Shown: piece after piece, positions 7,186-17,071 of the stretch
How the letters are laid out: each line of letters opens with the position of its first letter
How positions within the stretch are numbered: the first letter of the stretch is position 1
Assembly: GCA_964490015.1 (NCBI GenBank)
Contig: CAZBBA010000013.1
Span: forward strand, 5,270-69,269
DNA: 64,000 nucleotides
Reading direction: 5' to 3'
DNA from: Perlabentimonas sp964490015
GTDB lineage: Bacteria; Bacteroidota; Bacteroidia; Bacteroidales; Tenuifilaceae
Translations under genes and position numbers: made by a program
The notes under the pieces: model-generated
What the model was told of the DNA's origin: nothing
Database searches by the model: none
The model's input: the letters and a program-made list of their open reading frames with translations, nothing else

Positions 7186-9954
7186 TTATTCTTTAATAGG
7201 TAGTATGATGTTTGCTGTGGTTCCGGTATTTGGATGGGAATAAAACTCTAGAGTTCCTTCATGCTCTTCAATAATACTAAGCGTAATGGAAAGACCAAGA
7301 CCAGTTCCCTTTCCAGGATCCCTTGTTGTGAAAAAGGGGTCAGTTATTTTTGTTAAGTTTTCAGGGTCTATGCCGCATCCAGTATCGGTAACTGATATTA
7401 GTGTTTTTTTGTTTTCAACTTTTGTAGAAATGGAAATTTTACCCTTACCGGATATTGCTTGTATGGCATTTTGAAGGATATTTAGTATTGCTTGGTGAAG
7501 TTTGCCTTCATTTCCCATAATTGTGAGTTGTGTATTACAATAATCTCTGTCAATTAGAATTCTGTCATGAATGTCTTTGCTTAACATTATAAGACAGTTG
7601 TCTATTATTGAGTGAATATCTAATTCGCAATTTGGCAACTCATCCTTTCGGCTATAACGGTTTAAACTTTGTACAATTTGGGAGGCCCGTCTAACACCTT
7701 CGTTTATCGCCTTTATCATAGGTATAAGCGGTTCTATATGTTCCGGTATTTTTTTGTCAAGATACATTTCAATACCCATAATTCCCCCGTTAATAAAGTT
7801 AAGCGGATTGTTTATCTCGTGCGAAACGCCAGCCGCTAATACTCCTAACGAAGCCATTTTCTCCGATCGGATTAGTTGACGCTGTGCCTCTTGCAATTGG
7901 TCGAGTGTAGCTTGCAACATGGCTCTTTGCTCCAGTAGTTCATCATTAGCTGCTGTTAACTCCTCGTTGGAGGCCTCCAACTCCTCTGTACGTTCCTTAA
8001 CAAGGATTTCTAGATGATTCTTGTAGTCTTCCAGCTGTTTGGTAATTCGTTTTTGTTCCGTAATGTCTAGAAACGCTCCAACAAGTCCGGCAGGGCTCCC
8101 CTTTTCATCTAAAAAAACATCTTTGGCAAATATTACATCACGCGTTTCCCCTTCCTTGTTCTTTACCCTGAACTCGTATACCTGATGCTCTGGGTTTTTA
8201 ATCAGTTCAACATCTTTCTGATGATACTCTTCTGCCATTTCGCTCGGCCAAAGCTGATGAACGGTTTTCCCCTCCAACTCTTTTGTACTAATCCCCATTA
8301 CCTCGGTAAATGCCTTGTTGCAGCCCAGGTAAACTCCATTTTTGTCCTTATAGAAAACTGGAACAGGTATTGCAGTAAGGAGTGTTTCTATGAAATTTGA
8401 TTGCTTTTGAAGTTTATCCTCCCAGAGTTTTCTGTCAGTAATATCGCGAACAAATGCGACAAGTAAAGATTGATCACTTGGATGGTCAAAGCATTTTAAG
8501 CGGACTTCAGCACTAAAAAGTTTTCCATTTAATGTTATATGTTGCCATTCAAATGTTTTAACCTCGTCTCTCGTCATCGCATTAATTATCCGATTGGCAA
8601 TTTCCTCAGAGGGTTCACCATTAGGTTGAACGGCGGGTGATAGGCTATAAATTTTTTTCCCGATTAGGGACTTCATAGAGCCATCAAATACTCGGCAGGT
8701 GCTCTGGTTACAATCAACTATTGTTAAGTTGTGAAGTAAATAGATAGCATCGGGACTGGTTTCAAATAGGTTTAAATATCTAGACTGCTCGCGCCGTATA
8801 CTTTGGTTTTGCTCTTCAATTACCGTGAGGTAACTATTGATCTCCATGGCAAGTAGCCCAATCTCATCATTTCTGAAAATTGGGAGTGGTTCCTTCAGGC
8901 CCAAGCGTGAATTCATGTCTATTGTACTAATCATTGCTTCAACGGGCTGGGTCAGCCTTTTGCTTAATGCAAATGCAATGATTATAGTAGTGAAAAAAAT
9001 TAACAGAATTGAACCATAGGAAACGTATCTGGCGATTTGAACTGGTTTCAGAATCTCTTTTAAATAGGCTGAGGACACAACAATCCAGTTTAGCTCATCG
9101 ATTGTTTCGAAAACTGCAATTTTGCTTTTGGCTTTGGGCTCGTTGGGGTTTTGCCAATGGTACTCGATTGAACCTGAGGCACTGTTAATAATTTCGTGAA
9201 CAAACTCAGTGGGGAGTTCATCTTGCTCAAAGATATTTATTCCGCTTAGGGTTGGATGAATGTAAACCCGCCCATCGGGGCCAAAAACATAAGCATATCC
9301 TCTCTCCCCGAACTTAAGGGATAGCACTGCCTCTCGAAAATCGGATGGGTTGATTAGCTCGCTAAATTCAGATCGATAGCTAGAAACTGAAATTATCCAG
9401 TCGAAAGGCTCAAAGTATGACATGTATAACGCTTTGGGACGTTCTTCCAACTCCCCTGGGTTTCGCCAGTCGTACTCCACATATCCTTCCTTCATCCTTA
9501 TCTGGTCATGAATAAACGGGAAATGAGTATTGTCTGTTCCTTCAACGCCCTTCATTGGGTGAATAACAGCAATGCCCTTTGAATCTAGACAATAGATATA
9601 TCCTGATGTTCCCACCTTCTGTTTTACAATGATTTGACGCAACCTCCTTTTTGCCTCAGCGAGGGTTAGGGACCCGTTTTCGACCATCTCAAGGTGAAGC
9701 TCCGCAATTTCCCGATTCTTGTCCGCGATGGTTTTTAGGTGGTTACGAATGGATGCAGTTGCTGCTGCCTGTACGGAATTGCGCATTAGTATAGTAGTAT
9801 TGGCTAGTTCGCCATAGGCTCTTTTTTTTACCGAGGGAATAAGTAAGCCCTCAACTGAAATAAATAGAAAGATAAAAAGTGGGACAAGAGAACCGAAGAA
9901 CAATAAGAGCACACGGGTTCTAAGTGATTGATCTGCTATAAAAGGCCTCTTCAT
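7186..9954 (-). CDS. membrane sensor histidine kinase (Cache-HAMP-PAS-PAS-HisKA-HATPase)
   Basis: 922 residues. A membrane helix at about 13-33 is followed by a long periplasmic sensor (about 40-310) that holds two similar Cache-type halves: GYIYCLDSKGIAVIHP and GYAYVFGPDGRVYIHP are clear repeats. A second helix (about 313-335), a HAMP-like linker, two PAS domains (about 400-510 and 520-640, each followed by a PAC-like segment) and a coiled coil with repeated EELTAANDELLEQ follow. The HisKA site is His712 in GVSHEINNPLNF; the HATPase has an N box near 824, DTGCGI near 857 and GTGLGLS near 883. It autophosphorylates in response to a small periplasmic ligand and probably feeds the adjacent receiver. 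A TATCTTTG -7 box lies about 28 bp upstream. Confidence 0.92.
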   Translation of the reverse strand: MKRPFIADQSLRTRVLLLFFGSLVPLFIFLFISVEGLLIPSVKKRAYGELANTTILMRNSVQAAATASIRNHLKTIADKNREIAELHLEMVENGSLTLAEAKRRLRQIIVKQKVGTSGYIYCLDSKGIAVIHPMKGVEGTDNTHFPFIHDQIRMKEGYVEYDWRNPGELEERPKALYMSYFEPFDWIISVSSYRSEFSELINPSDFREAVLSLKFGERGYAYVFGPDGRVYIHPTLSGINIFEQDELPTEFVHEIINSASGSIEYHWQNPNEPKAKSKIAVFETIDELNWIVVSSAYLKEILKPVQIARYVSYGSILLIFFTTIIIAFALSKRLTQPVEAMISTIDMNSRLGLKEPLPIFRNDEIGLLAMEINSYLTVIEEQNQSIRREQSRYLNLFETSPDAIYLLHNLTIVDCNQSTCRVFDGSMKSLIGKKIYSLSPAVQPNGEPSEEIANRIINAMTRDEVKTFEWQHITLNGKLFSAEVRLKCFDHPSDQSLLVAFVRDITDRKLWEDKLQKQSNFIETLLTAIPVPVFYKDKNGVYLGCNKAFTEVMGISTKELEGKTVHQLWPSEMAEEYHQKDVELIKNPEHQVYEFRVKNKEGETRDVIFAKDVFLDEKGSPAGLVGAFLDITEQKRITKQLEDYKNHLEILVKERTEELEASNEELTAANDELLEQRAMLQATLDQLQEAQRQLIRSEKMASLGVLAAGVSHEINNPLNFINGGIMGIEMYLDKKIPEHIEPLIPMIKAINEGVRRASQIVQSLNRYSRKDELPNCELDIHSIIDNCLIMLSKDIHDRILIDRDYCNTQLTIMGNEGKLHQAILNILQNAIQAISGKGKISISTKVENKKTLISVTDTGCGIDPENLTKITDPFFTTRDPGKGTGLGLSITLSIIEEHEGTLEFYSHPNTGTTANIILPIKE

Positions 9955-9981
9955 TGTTGTGTGCTATTTTCTCATTCTACC

Positions 9982-9989
9982 CAAAGATA
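9982..9989 (-). promoter_or_regulatory. candidate -7 box of the sensor kinase operon
   Basis: On the minus strand TATCTTTG matches TAnnTTTG exactly, about 28 bp upstream of the kinase ATG at 9954. No clear TTTG is present at the -33 position. Confidence 0.38.
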
Positions 9990-10391
9990 ACAAAAATATG
10001 GCATTGTATATAAGTTATTACGCAGGATTAATCGCTTTTACCCATAGGTAATGGTTAGGGAATATGGAAAGACTTTAATCTTGCTAGGTTTATTTTAAAG
10101 AATTACTTTTCAAAAAGCTATTTTAACAAGAGCGTGGTATCGTTTGTAAACCTTAAATCAATTTCTATCGATTTTCTTCTAAATTCCGATAATACCTATC
10201 AGCTGATTGTCCCTGCTTGTTGCAGGAAGCGACAATACAAATAATTTTGGGTACATTGGTGGGAAAAATTGATAAAAGGAGAAAATTGTTAAGCCCTTTG
10301 TTATTTTATAGCATCATCAAGCTGATGGTTAACAACAGTTAAGGTGTGTTGTTTAGTGTTAACTGATAATGTGTTGTTCAAAACTTAAATG

Positions 10392-10399
10392 TAGATTTG
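10392..10399 (+). promoter_or_regulatory. candidate -7 box for the 10421 gene
   Basis: TAGATTTG fits TAnnTTTG and lies about 22 bp before the ATG at 10421, giving a short leader. The -33 region is only a weak match (TGTTG). Confidence 0.35.
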
Positions 10400-10420
10400 A
10401 GTATACCAACACTTTACTTT

Positions 10421-10927
10421 ATGAAAAAATCCATATTAATTGCTGCGTTGTGCCTAGCGGTTTCATCGCTATCGTTTTCACAGATTGGAGTTGGAGGATT
10501 TGCCAGTTTTGGTGAAGATATCCTTCCGCTTAACCTATCGTTTACTACCAATCCGTCGAAGGATTATGGCTTGACTTTTAGGCAAGGTTTTGGATTTAAC
10601 TCCTCGTTCTACTACCAGCGAGCTGAGTCAAATCTGGTGTTGAATAGAAGGTTTTTTAAGACAGATTACTCAAACTTTTTTGTGGGTCTGGGTGGAATAA
10701 TGAACTATCAGCGTTTCAATAGTAAGAATTACTTCGACTGGGGTTTTAATATACCAATAGGTGTGGAGATCTTTCCAAATCCCGAAAAACGCACGTTTGG
10801 TATTACGATTGAATCAGGATTGTTTTACAAATCGTTTAAGCAGAGAGGAGTAATGGATCGCGATGAGAATAAGTTTGGAGGCTATGGTGGTGTTAGCCTG
10901 CATTACTATTTTGGGAAGAGTAGGTAG
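10421..10927 (+). CDS. small exported beta-rich protein, function unknown
   Basis: 168 residues from the ATG at 10421; the upstream in-frame non-ATG start is rejected because this ATG begins a textbook signal peptide (MKKSILIAALCLAVSSLSFS, then Q). The mature part alternates aromatic and polar residues (FRQGFGFNSSFYYQR, SNFFVGLGGIMNY) and ends in YYFGKSR, as in small outer-membrane beta-barrels. I do not recognise the family. It is monocistronic, with a strong hairpin at 10947-10976 after the stop. Confidence 0.7.
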   Translation: MKKSILIAALCLAVSSLSFSQIGVGGFASFGEDILPLNLSFTTNPSKDYGLTFRQGFGFNSSFYYQRAESNLVLNRRFFKTDYSNFFVGLGGIMNYQRFNSKNYFDWGFNIPIGVEIFPNPEKRTFGITIESGLFYKSFKQRGVMDRDENKFGGYGGVSLHYYFGKSR

Positions 10928-10946
10928 TTGAGTTTTCTCAGAAACA

Positions 10947-10976
10947 AGAATGCCCCGAATAGTCTCGGGGCATTCT
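10947..10976. terminator. bidirectional terminator hairpin
   Basis: A perfect 12-bp stem (10947-10958 with 10965-10976) around a 6-nt loop lies between the convergent small exported protein and the tricorn-like protease. Confidence 0.7.
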
Positions 10977-10995
10977 GCAAATTAACAAAATAAGA

Positions 10996-13900
10996 CTACT
11001 TTATTTCTACCTCAATCCAACCGCTGCGATCGGGATCGGCAGGTACAGGCCATTTCTTTGGAGGATTCTCTTTAAGCTGCTTTAGGAGAACTTCCACTGC
11101 CTTTTCGAGCGTTGGATCTTGACCCTTAGCTATTTTATGAGGTTCATCAATCACCTCAATGTCGGGATAAACGCCAATTCCCTCAATTATCCATTCGCCC
11201 TGATCGTTGTAAATCCCGAAGCGGGGAACGGCAATGTAGCCACCATCCATTAGCGAGGCGTTACCACTCATACCAACCAGACCACCCCATGTGCGCGAAC
11301 CGATAATGGTTCCAAGATTCTTCTGACGGAAGAAGTAGGGGAATGCATCGCCACCCGACGAGCCGTACTGGTTAATAAGCATGGCTTTTGGTCCATCGTG
11401 AGCAACACCTGGAGTGCGCATGGGGTAGGGGAGCCCGGCCCTATGCCAATGGGCATGGGTTTCGCGGTTAAGCAGTTCAACCATTCTGTCGGGAATAAAT
11501 CCACCGCCGTTGAAACGCTCGTCGATAATCAGCGCGTCCTTGTGATGATAGGCATACATTCCCCGGTGTAGCTCGCGGTTGCCCTCAACGGCGGTATTGG
11601 GCACATGCATGTATCCAATGCGTCCGCCCGAAAGCTTGTCGACCATTTCGCGGCGCGAGTTAACCCAATCGAGGTACATCAACTCCTGTTCACTGGAAAT
11701 AGGTCTGATGGTGTAGGTGCGAGCACCCTGTGTTGTTGGCTTGCTATTTACCGTTATGCGAACGGACTTGTTAACCTTATTCTCGAGGAATTGGTATGGG
11801 TTTGTGTTGGTGGTAACATCCTTGCCATCAATTTGAATAAGGAATTCACCTTCCTTAATATCGATTCCTTGCTCAGTTAGCGGCGAGCGACGGGCAGTAT
11901 TCCAGTTTTCGCCCTTATAAATCTTTTCAATTTTAAAACGCTTACTGCGGGCGTCGGGAGTCAGCTTGGCGCCTAGTAATCCTGTTTCTACACGGGTTAC
12001 GCGCTCAAAGTCGCCCCAGTTGGCGTAGGCGTGGCCAGTATTGGTTTCGGCTATAATCTCTCCAAAGATATAGTCGAGGTCGAAACGATGGTTCACGTAG
12101 GGAAGCATCTCGCTGTACTTTTGGCGGAAACCATTCCAGTCAACGTTATGAAGGTTCGACACGTAGAAGAAGTCGCGGAAAATGCGCCATCCATCAACAA
12201 AAATCTGCTCCCACTCCTTGCGGGGCTCAATGCGCATGTTCATATCGCCTAAATCGAGTTTGCCCTCACCCGATTTCTGGTTTGGTGCAAGCGATGCTAC
12301 GCCGTAGTCGCCACGGCTCTGGTAAAGGAATTTTTTGCCATCGGCCGAGAGGGTGGCACCCCTAATTCCTGACATTATGGTTTCGTTCTTCTGCTCCTTA
12401 ACGTTGTAGCGCTGCATGCCATCGTTGTTGAAGTAAACCAATCCATTATCAACAGGCTGAAGATTCCAGTAGCTGCCCGAAGAGAGAGGAAATGCCATTA
12501 TACGTTGGTTTGCCCCATCAAAATCGATGGTAACAACCACATCCTTTTTGGCTTCGTCCTTTTTATCCTCCTTGCCAGCAGGTTCAACTGTTTCCTTGGG
12601 TTCGAACAGACGTGGACTATCGTTGCGAAGTGCCACGGCATATATACGCGATGCGTTGTTGTATAGGTAGTTGAACTCAAAATCGGAGAAAGCAAGGTTA
12701 AAGTCACGGTTCGAAACAAAGTAGATGTAATTACCACAGTTGGAGAATACGGGATTTCTATCGCCAAAGGTATCGTCGGTTAGCTGTTGTTTCTTGTTGG
12801 TTTCCACGTTGTACACCCAAATGGCAGCAAGGCCATTAAGGCTGTTCTTGGTATAGGTAACCCAGCGCGAGTCGGGCGAGAAGTTGTAACCCCTAATCTC
12901 GTCGGAGGTGGGGGTGTCAATTACTGTAATCTTTCCAGTCTCCACCTCGAGTAGCTGAAGGCGCATGGAACGATCGAAGAACACCAGCAGCTTGCTGTTG
13001 GGCGACCAGGTGGCAGCGTATTTCCAACCCTTGGAGTTCTTTGTTATCTGCTTGGGAACGGCATTCTCCTTATTCTCGAGCAGGTAAACCTCGTACTCGC
13101 CGGTTTCGTCGGAGTAGTATGCAATCCACTTACCATCGGGCGACCACTGTGGGTAAACCGAGCGCACTCCTTGAGTATTTGTAAGGTTGATGGTAGTTCC
13201 ATCACCAGCAGGAACCGAGAAGATATCGCCACGGGCATCGAAAAGTACGCGATTACCAGTTGGCGAAATGGCCGAGCTGTGAATATTGTCCTTCACATTT
13301 TTAAAGTAGGGCAACGTTCCAGCGTTATCGTAGCGAATATTTACCTTAACCCGCTCGGATTGTTCGGTGTTCAGGTTTAGCTTGTACAGATGTCCACCTA
13401 CCTCGTAGGCTATTTGCCCATTGCTTCCGCTGGGCCACATCACATCGAATTTATCGTGCTTGGTAATCTGTTTAACCTCCTTGGTTTTCACGTTGTAGCT
13501 GTGGATGTTTAGCCACATGTCGCGGTCGGAAGCGAAGTAGATATTTTCGCCATACCAGGTTGGGATATGATCGGTTCCCTTAAAGTCGGTAATCTCCTCG
13601 GAGGTGTTTTTCTCTAGATCGTAAATCCAAAGGTTCGATGCGCGACCACCCTTGTAGCGTTTCCAGGTGCGGAATTCCCTGTCGATATAGGTAAAAACTA
13701 CCTTTTTGCCATCGGGTGAGAGGTCGGCAAAGCCGCCGTGGGGAATTGGTAGTTCCTCCTCGAGGCCACCATCGATACTTACTGTAAAGTATTTGCCCAT
13801 ACGGTCGCCGTAAGGAGTGCGGTTGGCGCGGAAGAAAACCTTTTTGCTATCGGGTGTCCAACCTAGTACTACGTAGTCGAAACCGCCACGGGGAGGCATC

Positions 13901-14238
13901 TCGCCCGCATCGTTGTAGTAGGTTAGCTGCTGTGGAGTACCGCCCTGCGAGGGCATAATGTACACCTGACGAGAACCGCTATACTCGGCCGAGAAGGCAA
14001 TCCACTTGCCATCGGGCGAGATCTTGGGGAACAGCTCCAGCCCCTTATGCGAGGTAAGCTGACGGGCATCGCCACCGTTGGCATCCACAGTCCAAATATC
14101 GCCTGAATAAACAAATACAATCTGGTTCCCGTTGATGTTGGGGTAGCGCATCATTCGGGCATCCTCGTAGGCTTGCGTGAGGATCGGCATCAGCGCTAGA
14201 ATCCCCCAGAGTCCAAGATTCCTAAGAACTTTTTTCAT
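10996..14238 (-). CDS. tricorn-like S41 protease with TolB-type propeller
   Basis: 1080 residues beginning with a signal peptide (MKKVLRNLGLWGILALMPIL, cut after TQA). The first half is a TolB/WD40-like beta-propeller region with repeated blades of the form SPDGKWIAF. A PDZ-like segment follows near 790-850 (GEFLIQIDGKDV), then the S41 catalytic domain: TGHAY supplies the histidine, GSSGGDAF near residue 960 the nucleophilic serine, and the acidic partner is in EWIIEGIGVYPD. These correspond to the Tricorn His/Ser/Glu set. It probably degrades peptides in the periplasm. The gene is monocistronic; a TACCTTTG box lies at 14331-14338 on the minus strand, about 95 bp upstream. Confidence 0.9.
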   Translation of the reverse strand: MKKVLRNLGLWGILALMPILTQAYEDARMMRYPNINGNQIVFVYSGDIWTVDANGGDARQLTSHKGLELFPKISPDGKWIAFSAEYSGSRQVYIMPSQGGTPQQLTYYNDAGEMPPRGGFDYVVLGWTPDSKKVFFRANRTPYGDRMGKYFTVSIDGGLEEELPIPHGGFADLSPDGKKVVFTYIDREFRTWKRYKGGRASNLWIYDLEKNTSEEITDFKGTDHIPTWYGENIYFASDRDMWLNIHSYNVKTKEVKQITKHDKFDVMWPSGSNGQIAYEVGGHLYKLNLNTEQSERVKVNIRYDNAGTLPYFKNVKDNIHSSAISPTGNRVLFDARGDIFSVPAGDGTTINLTNTQGVRSVYPQWSPDGKWIAYYSDETGEYEVYLLENKENAVPKQITKNSKGWKYAATWSPNSKLLVFFDRSMRLQLLEVETGKITVIDTPTSDEIRGYNFSPDSRWVTYTKNSLNGLAAIWVYNVETNKKQQLTDDTFGDRNPVFSNCGNYIYFVSNRDFNLAFSDFEFNYLYNNASRIYAVALRNDSPRLFEPKETVEPAGKEDKKDEAKKDVVVTIDFDGANQRIMAFPLSSGSYWNLQPVDNGLVYFNNDGMQRYNVKEQKNETIMSGIRGATLSADGKKFLYQSRGDYGVASLAPNQKSGEGKLDLGDMNMRIEPRKEWEQIFVDGWRIFRDFFYVSNLHNVDWNGFRQKYSEMLPYVNHRFDLDYIFGEIIAETNTGHAYANWGDFERVTRVETGLLGAKLTPDARSKRFKIEKIYKGENWNTARRSPLTEQGIDIKEGEFLIQIDGKDVTTNTNPYQFLENKVNKSVRITVNSKPTTQGARTYTIRPISSEQELMYLDWVNSRREMVDKLSGGRIGYMHVPNTAVEGNRELHRGMYAYHHKDALIIDERFNGGGFIPDRMVELLNRETHAHWHRAGLPYPMRTPGVAHDGPKAMLINQYGSSGGDAFPYFFRQKNLGTIIGSRTWGGLVGMSGNASLMDGGYIAVPRFGIYNDQGEWIIEGIGVYPDIEVIDEPHKIAKGQDPTLEKAVEVLLKQLKENPPKKWPVPADPDRSGWIEVEIK

Positions 14239-14691
14239 CGTGATGTGTGTTAGTTATTTATTATGATTATAATTTTTCAGCTTATGGTTTGATGGGCAAT
14301 GCTTGGAGTTGGTTTAATTGATAGTGGTACCAAAGGTAAGGGATTTTTTGCAAAGAGAGGGTGATGCTCAGCTATGCTTTGTTAAGTGATAAGGATTAGA
14401 TAGAGTTTTAGGTTTAGGTAGAGGTGAAAATTGAGTGATTGAGTGATTCGCCCTGCATTGCCAACTGCATTTTGCCAAATTTTTGATAATTGAAGGGTTG
14501 AGGGCGCGGGTTAAGATTAAGATATTGTTATGGATTAGCTATGGGCGAAACAATATATCATACGAAGTGTTAATTTAATGAGGAATCTATAAAACACTTA
14601 AGTATGCATTTGAAATACTTTTTGCGAATTATTGGTTCCTTCGCGAAGTTGTTAAGAGACTAATAATGACCATGACAAGTTGAGGTTATCT
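14239..14691. other. divergent intergenic region, 453 bp
   Basis: This lies between the divergent tricorn-like protease and the APC permease. It holds a minus-strand TACCTTTG box (14331-14338), a perfect 10-bp palindrome CTTCGCGAAG at 14639-14648 that could bind a regulator near the permease start, and a short tandem TGAGTGAT pair near 14430. No gene was seen. Confidence 0.45.
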
Positions 14692-15945
14692 ATGAGAAAA
14701 ATAAATAAATTAAAACGAGTTTTAGGGTTAAATGATGCCATTGGCGTGGGACTAGGAGCCATAATTGGCGCCGGGATATTTGTGGTTACAGGGGTTGCCG
14801 CCGGAGTGTCGGGTGCGTCGTTTATTGTTGGCCTTATGATCGCCGGGCTAATAGCCTCGTTTAACGGATTAAGTTCTGCCCAGCTGGCAGCCGTTTACCC
14901 CCAATCGGGAGGCACATATGAGTATGGTTACCAGCTGCTAAATCCATCGTTTGGTTTTTCGGCAGGATGGATGTTTCTAATTAGTAAGTTATCGGCTGCA
15001 GGTATTGTGGCCATTGGTTTTGGCAGCTACTTTTTTCAGCTAGTGCCCATATTCTCTCCACTCACTTACTCTATTGCCGCCGTGGTGATACTTACCATTG
15101 CCAATCTTGTGGGAATTAGAAAGGCCGGTATGGTTAATCTTATCATCGTTTTAGTTACCCTACTTTCGTTGATCTATTTTGTTGTAGGCGGAATAGGATC
15201 CGTTAAAGCTAGCAACTTTACTCCATTCGCACCTTTTGGGGTTATGGGAATTGCCGAGTCGACAGCCATACTTTTCTTTGCCTTTACAGGCTATGCACGA
15301 ATAGCCACACTAGCTGAGGAGGTAGTGGAACCTAAGAAAACCATTCCGCGTGCCGTAATTGTTACTATTATCAGCGCCATAGTGCTTTACGCTGCCGTAT
15401 CGGTTGTTGCTACAGGAGCCATAGGCGCCGAGGGAATGGCGCAAAGTAAATCGCCCCTGCAGGTAGCGTCAAATGCAATGGCGGCTCCGGGCATCAGCAC
15501 AATAATCACCATTGGAGCATCAACAGCTATGCTGGGCGTTTTGCTTAGCCAAATTCTGGGTATTAGCCGTATGCTGTTGGCCATGGGCCGGAGGAACGAT
15601 CTGCCCCACTTTTTTGAAAAGATTCACAGCAAAACGGCAGTGCCTCATATAGGAATACTGATTACAAGTGCTGTAATTCTTGCAATAACTGTTTTGGGAA
15701 CATTCGAATTTGTGGTTCGAGCCGCCACCTTTACCATTCTACTTTACTATAGTATTACAAATATTGCCGCCATTCGGCAACCAAATCAACAGCAGCTATA
15801 CAGCAAAGCAATTCCATACCTTGGCCTAGTGGGGTGTATTGCCATGTCGATATCGCTTCCTCTAAACGTAGTCGTTTCAGGTATAGCACTTCTGGCAATC
15901 GGATTTGCAGTGCGATATTTAGTGAAACGTTTTAGCGTTACATAA
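14692..15945 (+). CDS. APC-family amino acid permease
   Basis: 417 residues from the ATG at 14692; the reading frame stays open to a TTG at 14680 but the ATG start reads MRKINKLKRVLGLNDAIGVG, the usual APC N-terminus. About twelve hydrophobic helices are visible. Helix 1 carries GAIIGAGIF, the unwound substrate-binding glycine segment of the family, and FAFTGYARIATLAEE lies in the helix 6-7 region. It imports or exchanges amino acids at the inner membrane; specificity cannot be read. Its stop overlaps the stop of the convergent EamA transporter by 8 bp with no terminator between them. Confidence 0.9.
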   Translation: MRKINKLKRVLGLNDAIGVGLGAIIGAGIFVVTGVAAGVSGASFIVGLMIAGLIASFNGLSSAQLAAVYPQSGGTYEYGYQLLNPSFGFSAGWMFLISKLSAAGIVAIGFGSYFFQLVPIFSPLTYSIAAVVILTIANLVGIRKAGMVNLIIVLVTLLSLIYFVVGGIGSVKASNFTPFAPFGVMGIAESTAILFFAFTGYARIATLAEEVVEPKKTIPRAVIVTIISAIVLYAAVSVVATGAIGAEGMAQSKSPLQVASNAMAAPGISTIITIGASTAMLGVLLSQILGISRMLLAMGRRNDLPHFFEKIHSKTAVPHIGILITSAVILAITVLGTFEFVVRAATFTILLYYSITNIAAIRQPNQQQLYSKAIPYLGLVGCIAMSISLPLNVVVSGIALLAIGFAVRYLVKRFSVT

Positions 15946-16867
15946 AGAAAAGAAACACGCCCAGGATAGTGACAAATGCGCCCAAAAGTTCCTTAGGGTT
16001 GAACTTTTCCTTCATTATAAGAATTGAAAAAGGGATAATTAGCACTGGCACAATGGACATAAGTGCCGAGGCCACACCTGTTGTGGTAAATTTAACCGCC
16101 CAAAGCGAGAACGATACGCCTAGGAACGGGCCAAAAAATGCACCAATTGCAGTCCTGCTAATTGCCCGTCGGTTCTTTAGCGCCTCGGTTAGTTTTTTCC
16201 ATCTGCCCAAGAACGTGAAGATTAGCGCAAAGCCAACAACCCCTGTAAGCACACGGATTTGCACTGCCGAAAAAACATCGTAATCGGCCATGCCGTATTT
16301 GCTAAGTACCAATCCACCACCTTGTCCAACTGCACCGCCAAATGCCAGCAGTAATCCAGCGATAGGATATGAGAACTGCACCTTGCGACGGGCTTTTGGT
16401 TTCTCGGGATTGTGAATCTCCCTGCGAAGTATTACCAGCGCTATGCCCGAAAAGGTAAGCAGCATGGCTATTCCTTGCTTCAGGGTTACAGTTTCGCCAA
16501 GCCACATCCAGCCAATAAGGGCCGCTACGCCAGGCGCTAAGGCCATAATAAGCATCGATATTCGGGCTCCCACCACCACGTATGCCTGGAATAAAACCAA
16601 ATCGCCCAGCACAAAGCCAACCAATCCCGAGATGGAGAGCCAAATCCAGTTGTGGGTGCTGGCATCGGTAGGAAAAATTTCGCCTCGCATAAACCACGAG
16701 AATAAGCTCAGGAAAACAAATGCCATGGAGAGCCTGATTAGGTTTACCTGAAGCGAACCAATCTTTTTCCCTGCCGACTCAAAGGCCAGCGCGGTAATTG
16801 TCCAAAGGAAAGCTGTAAATAGGGCAGCCAATTCGCCCTGATGAGAGGAGAAAAAATCGTGTAGCAT
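15938..16867 (-). CDS. EamA/DMT-family transporter
   Basis: 309 residues with about ten membrane helices arranged as two EamA repeats (about residues 10-145 and 165-309). Internal similarity is visible in the second-half segments GVASALMSIVPVLIIPFSIL and GAFVTILGVFLFFM. Such inner-membrane proteins export metabolites, often amino acids or drugs. A TACCTTTG -7 box lies at 16967-16974 on the minus strand, about 100 bp upstream. The 3' end overlaps the convergent permease gene. Confidence 0.88.
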   Translation of the reverse strand: MLHDFFSSHQGELAALFTAFLWTITALAFESAGKKIGSLQVNLIRLSMAFVFLSLFSWFMRGEIFPTDASTHNWIWLSISGLVGFVLGDLVLFQAYVVVGARISMLIMALAPGVAALIGWMWLGETVTLKQGIAMLLTFSGIALVILRREIHNPEKPKARRKVQFSYPIAGLLLAFGGAVGQGGGLVLSKYGMADYDVFSAVQIRVLTGVVGFALIFTFLGRWKKLTEALKNRRAISRTAIGAFFGPFLGVSFSLWAVKFTTTGVASALMSIVPVLIIPFSILIMKEKFNPKELLGAFVTILGVFLFFM

Positions 16868-16966
16868 TTACTGGGAATTGTAGTTTATTTAGTGTGGTTT
16901 AGATATGCAAGTTGGATTATGGTTTAACGATCCAAGCATTCTCATGGGCTCAATTTTATTAAGGCG

Positions 16967-16974
16967 CAAAGGTA
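16967..16974 (-). promoter_or_regulatory. candidate -7 box for the EamA transporter
   Basis: TACCTTTG on the minus strand matches TAnnTTTG about 100 bp upstream of the start; no -33 TTTG is visible, so support is limited. Confidence 0.25.
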
Positions 16975-17071
16975 ATCGTTATTTAATAATACACAGCATA
17001 TGCATATTTACGTAAAACAGCTACTTTTACAATGAAATTAAAGATTCAGTTTTACCTCATTTCATTACACG

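Larger units (their letters stand above)
9955..10420. other. divergent intergenic region with structured element
   Basis: This 466-bp stretch separates the divergent sensor kinase and a small exported protein. It carries candidate -7 boxes for both genes and an A/T-rich core. One nested hairpin is visible at 10206-10236 (outer ATTGTC/GACAAT, inner CCTGC/GCAGG). No ORF or tRNA was seen. Confidence 0.5.

Noticed and set aside
11268..13380. Several long ORFs in other frames of the tricorn-like gene
   Set aside because: They are shadows of the real frame, with no domain or start signal.
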